A stretch of 48,507 nucleotides of DNA, taken from the NCBI GenBank assembly GCA_016212825.1, contig JACRDS010000094.1:1-48507 (forward strand), in the 5' to 3' direction. Position 1 is the first letter of the stretch, and the number at the start of each line of letters is the position of its first letter. This document shows, one piece after another, positions 34,566 to 43,110 of this stretch. A program made the position numbers and the translations under genes. The notes under the pieces are model-generated. The model saw nothing but the letters and a program-made list of their open reading frames with translations, was not told the DNA's origin and made no database searches. This stretch comes from Elusimicrobiota bacterium. GTDB taxonomy: Bacteria; Elusimicrobiota; Elusimicrobia; UBA1565; UBA9628.

Positions 34566-35455
34566 AGATCTACATCGACGGGAAGTACTACAGCCGCGCC
34601 GCGGCCAAGGTCTCGGTCTTCGACCACGGCCTGCTTTACGGGGACGGGGTCTTCGAGGGCATCCGCGCCTACGGCGGCCGGATCCTGCGCCTGGAAGCCC
34701 ACCTGCGCCGCCTCCAGGAATCGGCGGACGCCATCTACCTGGCCCTGCCCATGCCGCTGGAGCGCATCGCGCAGGCCGTGGTCGAGACGGTGCGGGCCAA
34801 CCGGCTGCGCGACGCCTACATCCGGCTCCTCCTGACCCGCGGCAAAGGCGACCTGGGCCTGGACATGCGCAAGTGCCGCCACGGCGCCACGCTCATCATC
34901 ATCGCGGACATGATCGAGCTCTATCCCGAGGAGTTCTACGAGCGGGGCCTGGCCCTGATCACCTCCTCGTACCGGCAGAAGCGGCGCGACCAGGTGCCGG
35001 CCACGGTCAAATCCCTCAACTATCTGCTCAACGTCCTGGCCCGGGCCGAGGCCACGCGCGCCGGCGCCCAGGAGGCCATCCTGCTCAACGCCGAGGGCCA
35101 GGTCACGGAGTGCACGGGCGACAACATCTTCTCGGTCGTGGACGGCCGCGTCTTCACCCCTCCGGTCTCGGCGGGCATCCTGGAGGGCGTCACGCGCGGG
35201 CTGGTCCTGGAGCTGGTGCGCGAGGGGCTGGGCCATGAGGTGTCGCAGCGCGAGATGACCGTCGCGGACCTCTGCCGCGCCGACGAGGTCTTCCTCACGG
35301 GCACGGGCGCCGAGGTGGTCCCCGCGGTCAGGATCGACGGGCACGTCGTCGGATCCGGCAAGGCCGGGCCGGTCACCAGGCGGATCATCGGCCTGTTCCG
35401 GGAGCACGCGCGGACGCACGGCACGCCCGTCTATCCTCCGGCCCGGAAGAGGTAG
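34562..35455 (+). CDS. ilvE: Class IV aminotransferase, branched-chain type
   Basis: Product of 297 residues. PLP-dependent class IV (BCAT/DAAT) fold: SVFDHGLLYGDGVFEGIRAYGGR at the N-terminus, the PLP-binding lysine in VPATVKSLNYLLN, and the cofactor-phosphate segment ECTGDNIFSV with SAGILEGVTRG. It should interconvert branched-chain amino acids and 2-oxoacids with glutamate / 2-oxoglutarate. D-amino-acid transaminase is the main alternative; the ARTHGTPVY tail fits BCAT-like enzymes of this size. GTG start overlaps the lolD stop. No other branched-chain amino acid gene is nearby. Confidence 0.88.
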   Translation: MKIYIDGKYYSRAAAKVSVFDHGLLYGDGVFEGIRAYGGRILRLEAHLRRLQESADAIYLALPMPLERIAQAVVETVRANRLRDAYIRLLLTRGKGDLGLDMRKCRHGATLIIIADMIELYPEEFYERGLALITSSYRQKRRDQVPATVKSLNYLLNVLARAEATRAGAQEAILLNAEGQVTECTGDNIFSVVDGRVFTPPVSAGILEGVTRGLVLELVREGLGHEVSQREMTVADLCRADEVFLTGTGAEVVPAVRIDGHVVGSGKAGPVTRRIIGLFREHARTHGTPVYPPARKR

Positions 35456-35458
35456 CCT

Positions 35459-36238
35459 GTGCCCAAGAAGGGCCTAAAGCTGGTCTCCTGGAACGTCAAC
35501 GGCGTGCGCGCCGCCTACAAGAAGGGCCTGCTGGACTGGGTCAAGAAGGAGTCGCCGGACATCCTCTGCCTGCAGGAGACCAAGGCCCAGCCGGAGCAGC
35601 TTCCCGAGGACCTGGCCGAGCCGCAAGGCTACCACGCGGTCTGGCACTGGGGGGAGCGCAAAGGCTATTCCGGGGTCGCCACCTTCCACAAGAAGACCCC
35701 TCTGGACCTGCGCCGCGGCTTCGACATGCCGGGGTTCGACGGCGAGGGGCGCGTGCTGGCCTCGGTCTACGAGGACTTCACGCTCTTCAACATCTACTTC
35801 CCCAACGGGCAGAAGGACGAGGCGCGCCTGAAGTTCAAGCTGGATTTCTACGAGGCCTTCCTAAAGGTGGTGGACCGCTGCCGCGCCCAGGGCGAGGGCC
35901 ACATCATCCTCTGCGGCGACGTCAACACCGCGCACAAGGAGATCGACATCGCGCGCCCCAAGGAGAACAGCAAGGTCTCCGGCTTCCTGCCCGTGGAGCG
36001 GGCCTGGATCGACAAGCTGCTGGCCCACGGCTTCGTGGACAGCTTCCGGGAGTTCGAGAAGGGCGGCGAGCACTACACCTGGTGGGACACCATGACCCGG
36101 GCGCGGGAGCGCAACGTGGGCTGGCGGCTGGACTACTTCTTCGTGACCGAGAACCTGCAGCCGCGCCTGAAGAGGGCTTTCATCCTCGACCAAGTGATGG
36201 GCTCAGACCACTGCCCCGTCGGCATCGAATTGGCATAG
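35459..36238 (+). CDS. xth: Exodeoxyribonuclease III (AP endonuclease)
   Basis: Product of 259 residues. Exonuclease/endonuclease/phosphatase fold: [22 protein letters not shown] (catalytic Glu), [40 protein letters not shown] (Asp/Asn), [20 protein letters not shown] and the final [11 protein letters not shown] (Asp-His). It cleaves DNA at abasic sites and removes 3' blocks in base-excision repair. GTG start three bases after the ilvE stop, with AGAGGT about six bases before. It ends the plus-strand operon; a composite REP-like repeat follows at once. Confidence 0.96.
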   Translation: MPKKGLKLVSWNVNGVRAAYKKGLLDWVKKESPDILCLQETKAQPEQLPEDLAEPQGYHAVWHWGERKGYSGVATFHKKTPLDLRRGFDMPGFDGEGRVLASVYEDFTLFNIYFPNGQKDEARLKFKLDFYEAFLKVVDRCRAQGEGHIILCGDVNTAHKEIDIARPKENSKVSGFLPVERAWIDKLLAHGFVDSFREFEKGGEHYTWWDTMTRARERNVGWRLDYFFVTENLQPRLKRAFILDQVMGSDHCPVGIELA

Positions 36239-36241
36239 TTT

Positions 36242-36337
36242 GGTACCTGGTTTTCACTATTTTACAATCGTGCCAGGCTTCCGCCAGGAGGGTGCCGCGC
36301 TTAAGATATTTAGGCGGTGCCTGGTTTTTACGTTTTT
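36242..36337. repeat. Composite REP-like repeat, two direct copies
   Basis: Copy A, GGTACCTGGTTTTCACTATT (36242-36261), and copy B, GGTGCCTGGTTTTTACGTTT (36316-36335), lie in the same orientation about 74 bases apart. Between them, GTGCCAGGC (36270-36278) is a partial inverted relative. The whole gap between convergent xth and mgtE is made of this element. The motif is shared with 21392-21418 and 7275-7303. Confidence 0.65.
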
Positions 36338-36340
36338 GAT

Positions 36341-37648
36341 TTAGTGCAGGAGGGGTTCGCAGAGAGCCGCTAGGCCGAGGAAAGCGGCGATGCCCACGAT
36401 GTCGGTCACCGTGGTCAGGAATATCCCCGAGGACTGAGCCGGGTCGAAGCCCAGGCGCTTCATGAGCACCGGGATGCCGGCACCGGCCAGACCCGCGGCC
36501 GTCATGTTGACCAGCATGGCCGCGCCGACCACCACCCCCAGGAAGGGATTGCCGCGCCAGAGCCAGGCCACCACCGCCGTGACCACGCCCACGACCAGGC
36601 CGTTGAAGAGGGCGGCGGCCACCTCTCCCCAGATGAGGCGCGCCGCGTCGCGCGGCCGCACCTCGTGCATCACCAATCCGCGCAGGACCACGGAGAGCGA
36701 CTGCACGCCGGCGTTGCCGCCCTGGCCGCAGACGATGTGCAGGAAGACGGCGAGCACCGCCAGCCGCGCGATGAGGTCCTGGAACAGGGAGACCACGCCC
36801 GCGGCCAGGAAGGCGGTGGCCAGGTTGACGTGCAGCCAGGGCAGGCGCCGCGATATCTTGAGGCGCACGGGCGAGAGGGCGCGTTCCTCGCCGCCCGCGC
36901 CGAACATCATCTGGATGTCCTTGGTGGCCTGGCTCTCGCTGGACTCCAGGATGTCCTTGGCGCGCACCGCGCCCAGGAGGCGTCCGTGGGCGTCCACCAC
37001 GGGCACGTAGAGGTAGTTCCGCTCCCGGGCGAAATGCACCAGCTCCTCGCGCGCGGTGAAGGCCGGCACCGAGAACACTTCGCGCCGGATGGCGCCCAAG
37101 CGCTCGTCCGGCGCCGCCATGATGAGGTCGCGCATGTTGAGTACGCCGAGGAGCTTGTGCTCCGTGCCCACCACGTAGGCGTAGCTGTGCGCGCGCTTGA
37201 CGGACTTGGCGCGCAGCCGCGCGATGACCTCGCGCACCGTGAGGTCCTCGTGGAAGGAGAGCACGGAGGTCTTCATCAGGCGCCCGGCGCTGCCTTCGGG
37301 ATAGGTCAGCATCTCGCAGACGCGACGCGAGAGCTCGGGGGTCAGGACTGCCAGGACCTCGTGGCGCGCTGGCTCGGTCAGGGCGCGGATGATGTCCGCG
37401 GCGTGGTCCGGCTCCATGTGCGCCAGGATCGGGGCCGCTGAGGCGGGAGAGAGTTTGGCCACCACGCCGGCGGAGAAGTCGGGCCGGGCGTGGTCCAGGC
37501 AGGAGGCGGCGGCGGAGAGGGGCAGGCCGGTCAGCAGGAGGGCGGCCTCGGCCTCGGGCAGTCCCTCCAGGGCCAGGGCCGCCTGCTGGGGGTCCACATC
37601 GATGAAACGCTTGACCAGCGCGTAGGCGGCGTGCTGCTTGATGCCCAT
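36341..37648 (-). CDS. mgtE: Magnesium transporter MgtE
   Basis: Product of 435 residues. The cytoplasmic N domain (superhelical, MEPDHAADIIRAL typical) is followed by two CBS domains (MKTSVLSFHEDLTVREVIAR; VFSVPAFTAREELVHFARER). A five-helix transmembrane domain follows, with the GQGGNAGVQSLSVVLRGL and PVLMKRLGFDPAQSSGIFLT signatures, the latter containing the ion-selective Asp. It mediates Mg2+ uptake gated by intracellular Mg2+ through the CBS region. TAGGAT lies nine bases before the ATG. It is divergent from mcsA. Confidence 0.95.
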   Translation of the reverse strand: MGIKQHAAYALVKRFIDVDPQQAALALEGLPEAEAALLLTGLPLSAAASCLDHARPDFSAGVVAKLSPASAAPILAHMEPDHAADIIRALTEPARHEVLAVLTPELSRRVCEMLTYPEGSAGRLMKTSVLSFHEDLTVREVIARLRAKSVKRAHSYAYVVGTEHKLLGVLNMRDLIMAAPDERLGAIRREVFSVPAFTAREELVHFARERNYLYVPVVDAHGRLLGAVRAKDILESSESQATKDIQMMFGAGGEERALSPVRLKISRRLPWLHVNLATAFLAAGVVSLFQDLIARLAVLAVFLHIVCGQGGNAGVQSLSVVLRGLVMHEVRPRDAARLIWGEVAAALFNGLVVGVVTAVVAWLWRGNPFLGVVVGAAMLVNMTAAGLAGAGIPVLMKRLGFDPAQSSGIFLTTVTDIVGIAAFLGLAALCEPLLH

Positions 37649-37657
37649 AGCAGGGAA

Positions 37658-37685
37658 ATCCTAACAAATCCGGAAATGTTAGAAT
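37658..37685. promoter_or_regulatory. Divergent -10 boxes: mgtE (-) and mcsA (+)
   Basis: Minus strand TAGGAT (37663-37658), nine bases before the mgtE ATG. Plus strand TAGAAT (37680-37685), nine bases before an ATG at 37695 that opens a four-codon reading frame ahead of mcsA. Confidence 0.5.
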
Positions 37686-37694
37686 GGGGCCGCG

Positions 37695-37717
37695 ATGAGA
37701 CGCCGATGACGCCATGA
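37695..37717 (+). other. Two chained mini-ORFs leading into mcsA
   Basis: ATG AGA CGC CGA TGA (37695-37709) encodes Met-Arg-Arg-Arg. Its ATGA overlap opens ATG ACG CCA TGA (37706-37717), whose final ATGA contains the mcsA start at 37714. AGA and CGA are probably rare in this GC-rich genome. A leader peptide coupling arginine supply to an arginine-kinase operon is conceivable, but chance is not excluded. Confidence 0.3.
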
Positions 37718-38088
37718 TCTGCACCTCCTGCAAAAAGGCCGAAGCCGTGGTCTTCGTCAAGCACATCCTCAACAACCAGGTCTCCCAGGCCGCCCTCTGC
37801 TCGGACTGCGCGGCCAAGGCCCACGTCCCCCTCAACCCCATCGGCCCCGTGGCGGCGCTCCTCCAGCTCCTGGGCAAGCCCGGCGCGCCGCGCGTGCGGG
37901 TCCCGGCCGCGGCGCGCTGCCCGAGTTGCGGCTCCACCTGGACGGAGTTCCGGGAGACCGGGCGCTTCGGGTGCGCGCGCTGCTACGAGCACTTCGCGGA
38001 GCTCCTGCGGCCGCTGCTGCCGCGGTTCCACGCCGGCGCCTACTGCCACCGCGGCAAGTCCCCCGGCGAGCCGGGTGGACAGGCCTAG
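37714..38088 (+). CDS. mcsA: McsA-like zinc protein, short form without UVR motif
   Basis: Product of 124 residues. McsA activates the protein-arginine kinase McsB. Four Cys pairs are visible: CTSC (residues 3-6), CSDC (about 29-32), CPSC and CARC (about 69-91, the last in FGCARCYEHF), and a C-terminal YCHRGKSP, all as in McsA. The usual C-terminal UVR / coiled-coil part (about 50 more residues) is missing: the gene ends right after HRGKSPGEPGG and mcsB begins five bases after the stop. No CtsR or ClpC gene is in the window. The ATG is the first giving the complete CxxC. Confidence 0.85.
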   Translation: MICTSCKKAEAVVFVKHILNNQVSQAALCSDCAAKAHVPLNPIGPVAALLQLLGKPGAPRVRVPAAARCPSCGSTWTEFRETGRFGCARCYEHFAELLRPLLPRFHAGAYCHRGKSPGEPGGQA

Positions 38089-38092
38089 CGCC

Positions 38093-39145
38093 ATGGATCT
38101 GCAGGGCATGCTGCGCTGCCGCATGGGCTGGGCCCAGGCCGAGGGGCCCAGCCACGACGTGGTCCTGGCCAGCCGCGTGCGCCTGGCCCGCAACCTGGCC
38201 GGGGCGGCCTTCCCGGGCCGGGCCAAGGCGGCGACGCTGCGGTCCGTGCGCGAGCGGGTCTTCGCGGCGGCGCGGCGCAGCTACCTCAAGGACGCGGCCT
38301 ACCTGGAGCTCGAGGGTTACGGCGAGGTGGACCGGATGTTCCTGGTCGAGCGGCACTTGGTCAGCCCCGCTCTCGCGGCGGAGCCCGGCCTGGGCGGCGC
38401 GGTGGTGGACACCCGCGAATGTCTCAACATCATGGTAAACGAGGAGGACCATCTGCGTCTCTTCGCGCTCACGCCCGGGCTGGACCTGCGCGAGGCGGCT
38501 CGGCGCGCGGACGCCCTGGACAGCGAGCTCTCCCGGGACCTGGACTTCGCCTTCCGGCAGGACTGGGGCTACCTGACCGCCTGCCCGACCAACCTGGGCA
38601 CGGGGATGCGCGCCTCGGTGCTGGTGCATCTGGCCGGCCTGGGGCTGGGGGGCTACATCAACAAGCTGCTCGAGAGCCTGCCCCGGGCCGGCCTCATCGC
38701 GCGCGGACTCCACGGCGAGGGGACCAAGGTCATGGGCGATTTCTTCCAGATCTCCAACGCCACGGGGCTGGGCCGCAGCGAGGCGGAACTGGCCGCCGCG
38801 GTGGAGACGGCCGTGGAGACCTTGGTCCGGCGCGAGAACGAGGCCAGGGGTAAGCTGGGCGGGGGGACGGGCCGCACGCGCCTGGAGGACGCCGTGTACC
38901 GGGCCATCGGCGCCCTGACCGGAGCGCGGCTGCTCTCCTTCGCGGAAGCCTGCCACCACCTCTCGGCCCTGCGCCTGGGGCTCTCCCTGGGCTGGGAGGT
39001 CCCCGGCGATTTTGGGACCGTCAACGAGCTCATGATCATGACCCAGCCGGCCCATCTCGCGATGCTCGCGGGCAAGCTGCTGTCCGTGGAGGACCAGGCC
39101 GTGCTGCGCGCCTCCCTGGTGCGCCGGCGCCTCGCCGGGAAATGA
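38093..39145 (+). CDS. mcsB: Protein-arginine kinase McsB
   Basis: Product of 350 residues, normal for McsB. It phosphorylates arginine side chains, in Bacillus marking proteins for ClpCP. Phosphagen-kinase-like ATP-binding features: VVLASRVRLARNLAG at the N-terminus, the VVDTRECLNIMVNEEDHLRL active-site region, GTGMRASVLVHLAGL, and GDFFQISNATGLGRSE. ATG at 38093 is chosen over GTG at 38075, which would overlap mcsA and give an extra MDRPSA not seen in the family. It is in an operon with mcsA only. Confidence 0.95.
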   Translation: MDLQGMLRCRMGWAQAEGPSHDVVLASRVRLARNLAGAAFPGRAKAATLRSVRERVFAAARRSYLKDAAYLELEGYGEVDRMFLVERHLVSPALAAEPGLGGAVVDTRECLNIMVNEEDHLRLFALTPGLDLREAARRADALDSELSRDLDFAFRQDWGYLTACPTNLGTGMRASVLVHLAGLGLGGYINKLLESLPRAGLIARGLHGEGTKVMGDFFQISNATGLGRSEAELAAAVETAVETLVRRENEARGKLGGGTGRTRLEDAVYRAIGALTGARLLSFAEACHHLSALRLGLSLGWEVPGDFGTVNELMIMTQPAHLAMLAGKLLSVEDQAVLRASLVRRRLAGK

Positions 39146-39153
39146 CGATCGCG

Positions 39154-39183
39154 TAAAATTGATAGACTAGAACCTCGGAGGGG
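39154..39183 (+). promoter_or_regulatory. Promoter and Shine-Dalgarno sequence of the DUF47 gene
   Basis: TAAAAT (39154-39159) and TAGACT (39163-39168) are alternative -10 boxes. GGAGGGG (39177-39183) lies six bases before the ATG. In contrast to most first genes here, this one has a leadered, strong ribosome binding site. Confidence 0.6.
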
Positions 39184-39189
39184 AACGCC

Positions 39190-39816
39190 ATGGCTTTCAA
39201 TTTCTTGCCAAAAGAAGAGCAGTTCTTCAAGCTGTTCGAGGCCCAGGCCGACTACAACTGCCGGGCCGTCAAGGCCTTCAAGGAGCTGGTCAACAACTGG
39301 GACGCCAAGTCGCCCGCCTTCGAGAAGATCCGCGAGATCGAGCACGAGGCGGACATCACCACCCACGAGATCTACGACAAGCTCAACCGCACCTTCATCA
39401 CCCCCTTCGACCGCGAGGACATCCACGCCCTGGCCAGCGAGATGGACGACATCGTTGACCACGTCCAGTCCCTGTGCAACCGCATGCGCCTCTACCACAT
39501 CCAGAACTCCACCCCGGACCTGGTCCAGCTCGTCGACATCCTGGATCAGGCGGCCGACGCCATCCGCAAGGCTGTGGCCGACCTGCAGGACCAGGGCAAG
39601 ACCCGCCGGGTGCTCGATTACTGCATCGAGATCAACCGCCTGGAGAACACCGGCGACCACGCCCGGGACATGGCCTTGAGCAAGCTCTTCGAGGGCCAAC
39701 CCGACCCCATCGACGTCATCAAATGGAAGGAAGTCTACGAGCTCGTCGAGGCCGCCGTGGACAAGTGCGAGGACATCGCCAACACCATCGAGACCATCTT
39801 GGTCAAGCAGGCCTGA
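39190..39816 (+). CDS. DUF47 / PhoU-like phosphate-transport accessory protein
   Basis: Product of 208 residues, all-helical. Family features: FNFLPKEEQFFKLFEAQA at the N-terminus, the EHEADITTHEIYDKLNRTFI metal-binding segment, FDREDIHALASEMDDIVDHV, and a C-terminal CEDIANTIETILVKQA. DUF47 proteins resemble PhoU and usually sit next to a Pit-type phosphate transporter that they regulate. No such transporter gene follows here; an unknown coiled-coil gene does. The start is fixed by the Shine-Dalgarno sequence and alignment. Confidence 0.93.
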   Translation: MAFNFLPKEEQFFKLFEAQADYNCRAVKAFKELVNNWDAKSPAFEKIREIEHEADITTHEIYDKLNRTFITPFDREDIHALASEMDDIVDHVQSLCNRMRLYHIQNSTPDLVQLVDILDQAADAIRKAVADLQDQGKTRRVLDYCIEINRLENTGDHARDMALSKLFEGQPDPIDVIKWKEVYELVEAAVDKCEDIANTIETILVKQA

Positions 39817-39825
39817 CCAGGCCGC

Positions 39826-40566
39826 ATGGAGCAGCTCCGGGCCCTGAGGCAGGTCGAGAGCCGGCTGTCCCTGGTCGGCGACCGCGTCAGCGTCCTCTCC
39901 GGCAAGCTCGAAGACCTCCTCTTCCGCGCCCAGCGCATCGCTCACGAGCTTAGAAGGGAGCCCAAGGCCAAGAACACCGACGCCATGTTCGGCTACGACC
40001 TGCAGAGTTTCCGGCGGGACGTGCGGGCCTTCGGCAACGACGCGGGGGGGTTCTCGTCGACCCTGGGGAGCCTGGAGCGTTCCGCCCGCTACGACGAGGA
40101 GTCCTTGGCGCACGCCCAGGCCGCTATGCGGCTGGCGGACCGCCTCCACAAGAACCTCAGCGCCCTGCTGGACAAGGCCGTGCTGGCGCACCAGTACATG
40201 CGGGAGGCGGATCACAAGGTGGAGGCCTGGTACATGATCCAGGAGATCGGGTCCCTGGCCCAGCAGACCCAGGCGCTCCCGGGCTTGGCCAACAAGGTGC
40301 TCGTCGCGATAGGGTCCCGACCGGCGGCGGCCCCCTCCGGGGATGGAGAACGCCCGCCCTCCGGGGGCGGCGCCGACGGTAAGGACGTCCGTCCCGTCGG
40401 CACCGGCGGAACTTCCGATACCGCCGGCGGGCCCCTGCCCGCCGACGGGGCCTCTCCCGAGGCGCCGCCGCCGGTCCTGCAACGCCGCGCGGCCGTGCCG
40501 CTGCGGCCGGTGGGGCGGCTTGTGACGGGGGTGCCTGCGGCGTCGCCGCAGGGCGAGCCGCGCTAG
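39826..40566 (+). CDS. Coiled-coil protein with Pro/Gly-rich tail, unknown
   Basis: Product of 246 residues. Residues 1-165 are helical with heptad-like spacing ([40 protein letters not shown]). The remaining 80 are low-complexity Pro/Gly/Ala-rich ([26 protein letters not shown]). No signal peptide, no recognised family. It starts ten bases after the DUF47 stop and is probably in the same operon, so a link to phosphate or membrane regulation is possible but unproven. The end overlaps the convergent cyclophilin gene by four bases. Confidence 0.7.
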   Translation: MEQLRALRQVESRLSLVGDRVSVLSGKLEDLLFRAQRIAHELRREPKAKNTDAMFGYDLQSFRRDVRAFGNDAGGFSSTLGSLERSARYDEESLAHAQAAMRLADRLHKNLSALLDKAVLAHQYMREADHKVEAWYMIQEIGSLAQQTQALPGLANKVLVAIGSRPAAAPSGDGERPPSGGGADGKDVRPVGTGGTSDTAGGPLPADGASPEAPPPVLQRRAAVPLRPVGRLVTGVPAASPQGEPR

Positions 40567-41048
40567 CCTTCGACCCGGATAGAGACGATCTGGTCGTTCT
40601 GCTGGACGGCGTCGACCACTTCCTGCCCTTCCGTGACCTGCCCGAAGACGGTGTGCACGCCGTCGAGGTGCGGGGTGGGGCAGTGGGTGATGAAGAACTG
40701 GGAGCCGTTGGAGCAGGTGCCGGAGAGCCTCTCGCCCGAGGCCGCGTCGTGCTCGCAAGTGCCGGCGTGGGCCATGGACAGGGCGCCCTTGCCGTGCTTG
40801 AGCTTGGGGACGATCTCGCAGGGGGTCTTGTAGCCCGGCCCGCCCGTGCCCACGGCGGGGCCGCCGGTGCGGCTCAAGGGGTCGCCGCCCTGGATCATGA
40901 AGTTCTTGATCACGCGGTGCCACTTCTGGCCGTCGTAGAACTTGGAGTTGGCGAGCTTCTCGAAGTTCAGGACGGTGCCGGGGCACTCGGCGTCGAAGAG
41001 TTTGAGCTTGATGGTTCCGCGGCTGGTGACGATGGTAGCTGTCTTCAT
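40563..41048 (-). CDS. Cyclophilin-type peptidyl-prolyl isomerase
   Basis: Product of 161 residues, no signal peptide, so cytoplasmic. It isomerises Xaa-Pro bonds. Conserved positions: [20 protein letters not shown] (active-site His-Arg), [34 protein letters not shown] and [15 protein letters not shown]. Between MAHAG and NGSQFF there is an insert of about 13 residues with two Cys ([17 protein letters not shown]), a divergent-loop form. TAGGCT ends six bases before the ATG (leaderless arrangement). Confidence 0.94.
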   Translation of the reverse strand: MKTATIVTSRGTIKLKLFDAECPGTVLNFEKLANSKFYDGQKWHRVIKNFMIQGGDPLSRTGGPAVGTGGPGYKTPCEIVPKLKHGKGALSMAHAGTCEHDAASGERLSGTCSNGSQFFITHCPTPHLDGVHTVFGQVTEGQEVVDAVQQNDQIVSIRVEG

Positions 41049-41054
41049 GGTACG

Positions 41055-41060
41055 AGCCTA
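41055..41060 (-). promoter_or_regulatory. -10 box of the cyclophilin gene
   Basis: TAGGCT on the minus strand, six bases, then ATG at 41048. Same leaderless spacing as uvrC, leuS and ndk. Confidence 0.5.
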
Positions 41061-41076
41061 CCAATTTTTTCTTCCG

Positions 41077-41137
41077 GTGTCAGGCCTTAACTTGTCGGAA
41101 TTGTTTGATGATAACCCCATAAGTCAAGGCCTGACAC
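41077..41137. repeat. REP-like palindrome, GTGTCAGGCCTT family
   Basis: Arms GTGTCAGGCCTTAACTT (41077-41093) and AAGTCAAGGCCTGACAC (41121-41137) pair over 17 positions with one mismatch, around a 27-base loop. It lies between the divergent cyclophilin and threonine dehydrogenase genes, immediately upstream of the tdh promoter. Confidence 0.7.
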
Positions 41138-41146
41138 ACGATTTGC

Positions 41147-41152
41147 TAGGAT
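41147..41152 (+). promoter_or_regulatory. -10 box of tdh
   Basis: TAGGAT, six bases, then the ATG at 41159. The right arm of the adjacent REP-like palindrome covers the -35 region, so the repeat could affect this promoter. Confidence 0.6.
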
Positions 41153-41158
41153 ACCCCC

Positions 41159-42187
41159 ATGAAAGCTCTGGTCAAGAAGAAGAAGGAGAAAGGCCTGTGG
41201 CTGGAGGACGTCCCGGAGCCGTCCATCGGGACCCACGAGGTCCTCATCAAGATCCGCCAGACCGCCATCTGCGGCACGGACGTGCATATCTACGAGTGGG
41301 ACGAGTGGGCGCAGAAGACCATCCCGGTGCCCATGCACGTGGGCCACGAATTCGTGGGCGAGATCGTCAGGCTGGGCGCGGACGTCCAGGGCCTGGAGGT
41401 GGGGGAGAAGGTCTCCGGCGAGGGGCACCTGGTCTGCGGCCACTGCCGCAACTGCCGCGCCGGCCACCGCCATCTGTGCATCAACACCAAGGGCATCGGG
41501 GTCAACCGTCCCGGCTGCTTCGCCGAGCACCTGGCCCTGCCCGCTGAGAACGTTTTTCCCATCCCGCACGGGGTGACGGACGACGAGGCCTCGGTCCTCG
41601 ACCCCCTGGGCAACGCGGTGCACACCGCCCTCTCCTTCGACCTGGTGGGGGAGGACGTGCTCGTCACCGGTGCCGGCCCCATCGGCATCATGGCCGCGGC
41701 CATCTGCAGGCACGTGGGCGCCCGCCACGTCGTCATCACGGACATCAACGAGTACCGTCTGGAGCTGGCGCGCCAGGTCGGCGTCGAGCACGCGGTGGAC
41801 GTCCGCAGCCGGAAGCTTCCGGACGTGATGAAGGAACTGCGCATGACCGAGGGCTTCGACATCGGTCTGGAGATGTCCGGCAACCCGGCCGCCTTCAACG
41901 GCATGATCGAGGTCCTCAAGATGGGCGCCAAGGTGGCCCTGCTGGGCATCCTGCCGCAGAGCACCGCCATCCCCTGGAACCAGGTCATCTTCAAGGCTCT
42001 GACGCTGAAGGGCATCTACGGCCGGGAGATGTTCGAGACTTGGTACAAGATGTGCGCTATGCTTCAGAGCGGCCTCGACATCAAGCCGGTCATCACCCAC
42101 CGCTTCCCTTATCAGGAATATGAGAAGGGTTTCGCGGCCATGATCTCAGGGAAATCTGGAAAGGTCATCCTAGACTGGTCCAAATGA
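41159..42187 (+). CDS. tdh: L-threonine 3-dehydrogenase (zinc, MDR family)
   Basis: Product of 342 residues (the E. coli enzyme has 341). It oxidises threonine to 2-amino-3-ketobutyrate with NAD+. Catalytic zinc ligands are in [14 protein letters not shown] (Cys) and [12 protein letters not shown] (His-Glu). The structural zinc Cys cluster is [15 protein letters not shown]. The cofactor fold is [16 protein letters not shown], with [12 protein letters not shown] favouring NAD. The IYEWDEWA and [17 protein letters not shown] segments are typical of Tdh. No kbl (2-amino-3-ketobutyrate CoA ligase) gene is adjacent. Confidence 0.94.
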   Translation: MKALVKKKKEKGLWLEDVPEPSIGTHEVLIKIRQTAICGTDVHIYEWDEWAQKTIPVPMHVGHEFVGEIVRLGADVQGLEVGEKVSGEGHLVCGHCRNCRAGHRHLCINTKGIGVNRPGCFAEHLALPAENVFPIPHGVTDDEASVLDPLGNAVHTALSFDLVGEDVLVTGAGPIGIMAAAICRHVGARHVVITDINEYRLELARQVGVEHAVDVRSRKLPDVMKELRMTEGFDIGLEMSGNPAAFNGMIEVLKMGAKVALLGILPQSTAIPWNQVIFKALTLKGIYGREMFETWYKMCAMLQSGLDIKPVITHRFPYQEYEKGFAAMISGKSGKVILDWSK

Positions 42188-42190
42188 CAA

Positions 42191-43018
42191 ATGAGTCCGG
42201 CCTGGGTTGAGTCGATGCTCGATTTCCGTGCGATGTTGAAGCAGTGGGGCTTGCTTTGCCTTGTCCTGGTCGCGGCCGCGGTCGGCTACGAGCTCCATCG
42301 CCAGGCCGAGATGCGGCAGGCGGGGGCCCTGGCCGGCGTCGAGTGGGTGACTATTCCGGGCGGGAGCTTCATGATGGGGGCCGATGATATGGGGCCCGAG
42401 GCGCGGCCTCGGCATCGGGTGACGATAAGGACCTTCCAGATTGCGCGGACCCCGGTGACGAACAGGCAGTATCGGGCCTGCGTGGCGGCGGGCGCCTGCT
42501 CTCCCCTATATACGGTCCCTGAGGGGCTCAGCGGCGATGATCAGCCCGTGGTGAAGGTGAGTTGGTATGATGCCAAGGAGTTCGCGAGGTGGGTCGGCGG
42601 ACGGCTGCCCAGCGAAGCCGAATGGGAGTACGCGGCGCGCAGCGGGGGCAAGGAGCGCAACTTCCCGTGGGGCGATGCGCCGGCCACCTGCGAAAGGGCC
42701 GTGATCGGAGATGCCGGAGCGGGGTGCGGACGCCTGGCGAGTTGGCCCGTCTGCTCGAAGCCTTCCGGCAACACGGAGCAGGGGCTTTGCGACATGGCGG
42801 GCAACGTCGGCCAGTGGGTGCAGGACGGCGACCACGATTCCTACATGGGTGCGCCGGCTGACGGCAGCGCACGGGGGGAGGGGCCCGGCGGCGGCCGGGT
42901 CATCCGCGGCTCCGGGTGGCACGAGGATGGCAAGGCTGGCTGCTGCGCCTGCCGCTCCGGGAGCATCCTGCTCACCTACACTGACTACCTCGGGTTTCGC
43001 CCCGCCAAGGGGCGGTGA
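42191..43018 (+). CDS. Formylglycine-generating-enzyme-like (SUMF1) exported protein
   Basis: Product of 275 residues. One N-terminal hydrophobic segment (LLCLVLVAAAVGYEL) should anchor or export it. The FGE-sulfatase domain is clear: WVTIPGGSFMMGADD, RTPVTNRQYRACV, PVVKVSWYDAKEFARWVG, GRLPSEAEWEYAAR, LCDMAGNVGQWVQD, RVIRGSGWHEDGKA and YLGFRPAKG. Near the end are clustered Cys (CCACRS) rather than the clean C-x4-C of true formylglycine generators. It may therefore be a structural or sugar-binding relative; no sulfatase gene is nearby. ATG three bases after the tdh stop. Confidence 0.85.
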   Translation: MSPAWVESMLDFRAMLKQWGLLCLVLVAAAVGYELHRQAEMRQAGALAGVEWVTIPGGSFMMGADDMGPEARPRHRVTIRTFQIARTPVTNRQYRACVAAGACSPLYTVPEGLSGDDQPVVKVSWYDAKEFARWVGGRLPSEAEWEYAARSGGKERNFPWGDAPATCERAVIGDAGAGCGRLASWPVCSKPSGNTEQGLCDMAGNVGQWVQDGDHDSYMGAPADGSARGEGPGGGRVIRGSGWHEDGKAGCCACRSGSILLTYTDYLGFRPAKGR

Positions 43019-43110
43019 GCCGGGGGCTCGTCCATATCAGCGTGTTTGTTGTCCGTTTTCTGAGGGACCCGGCAAATCTCCCTCGTTCGTCATCTTCCGC
43101 TTGGAGTTGA

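Noticed and set aside
38075..38092. GTG start for McsB giving six more residues
   Set aside because: It overlaps mcsA by 14 bases and adds residues not typical of McsB; ATG 38093 is the better choice.
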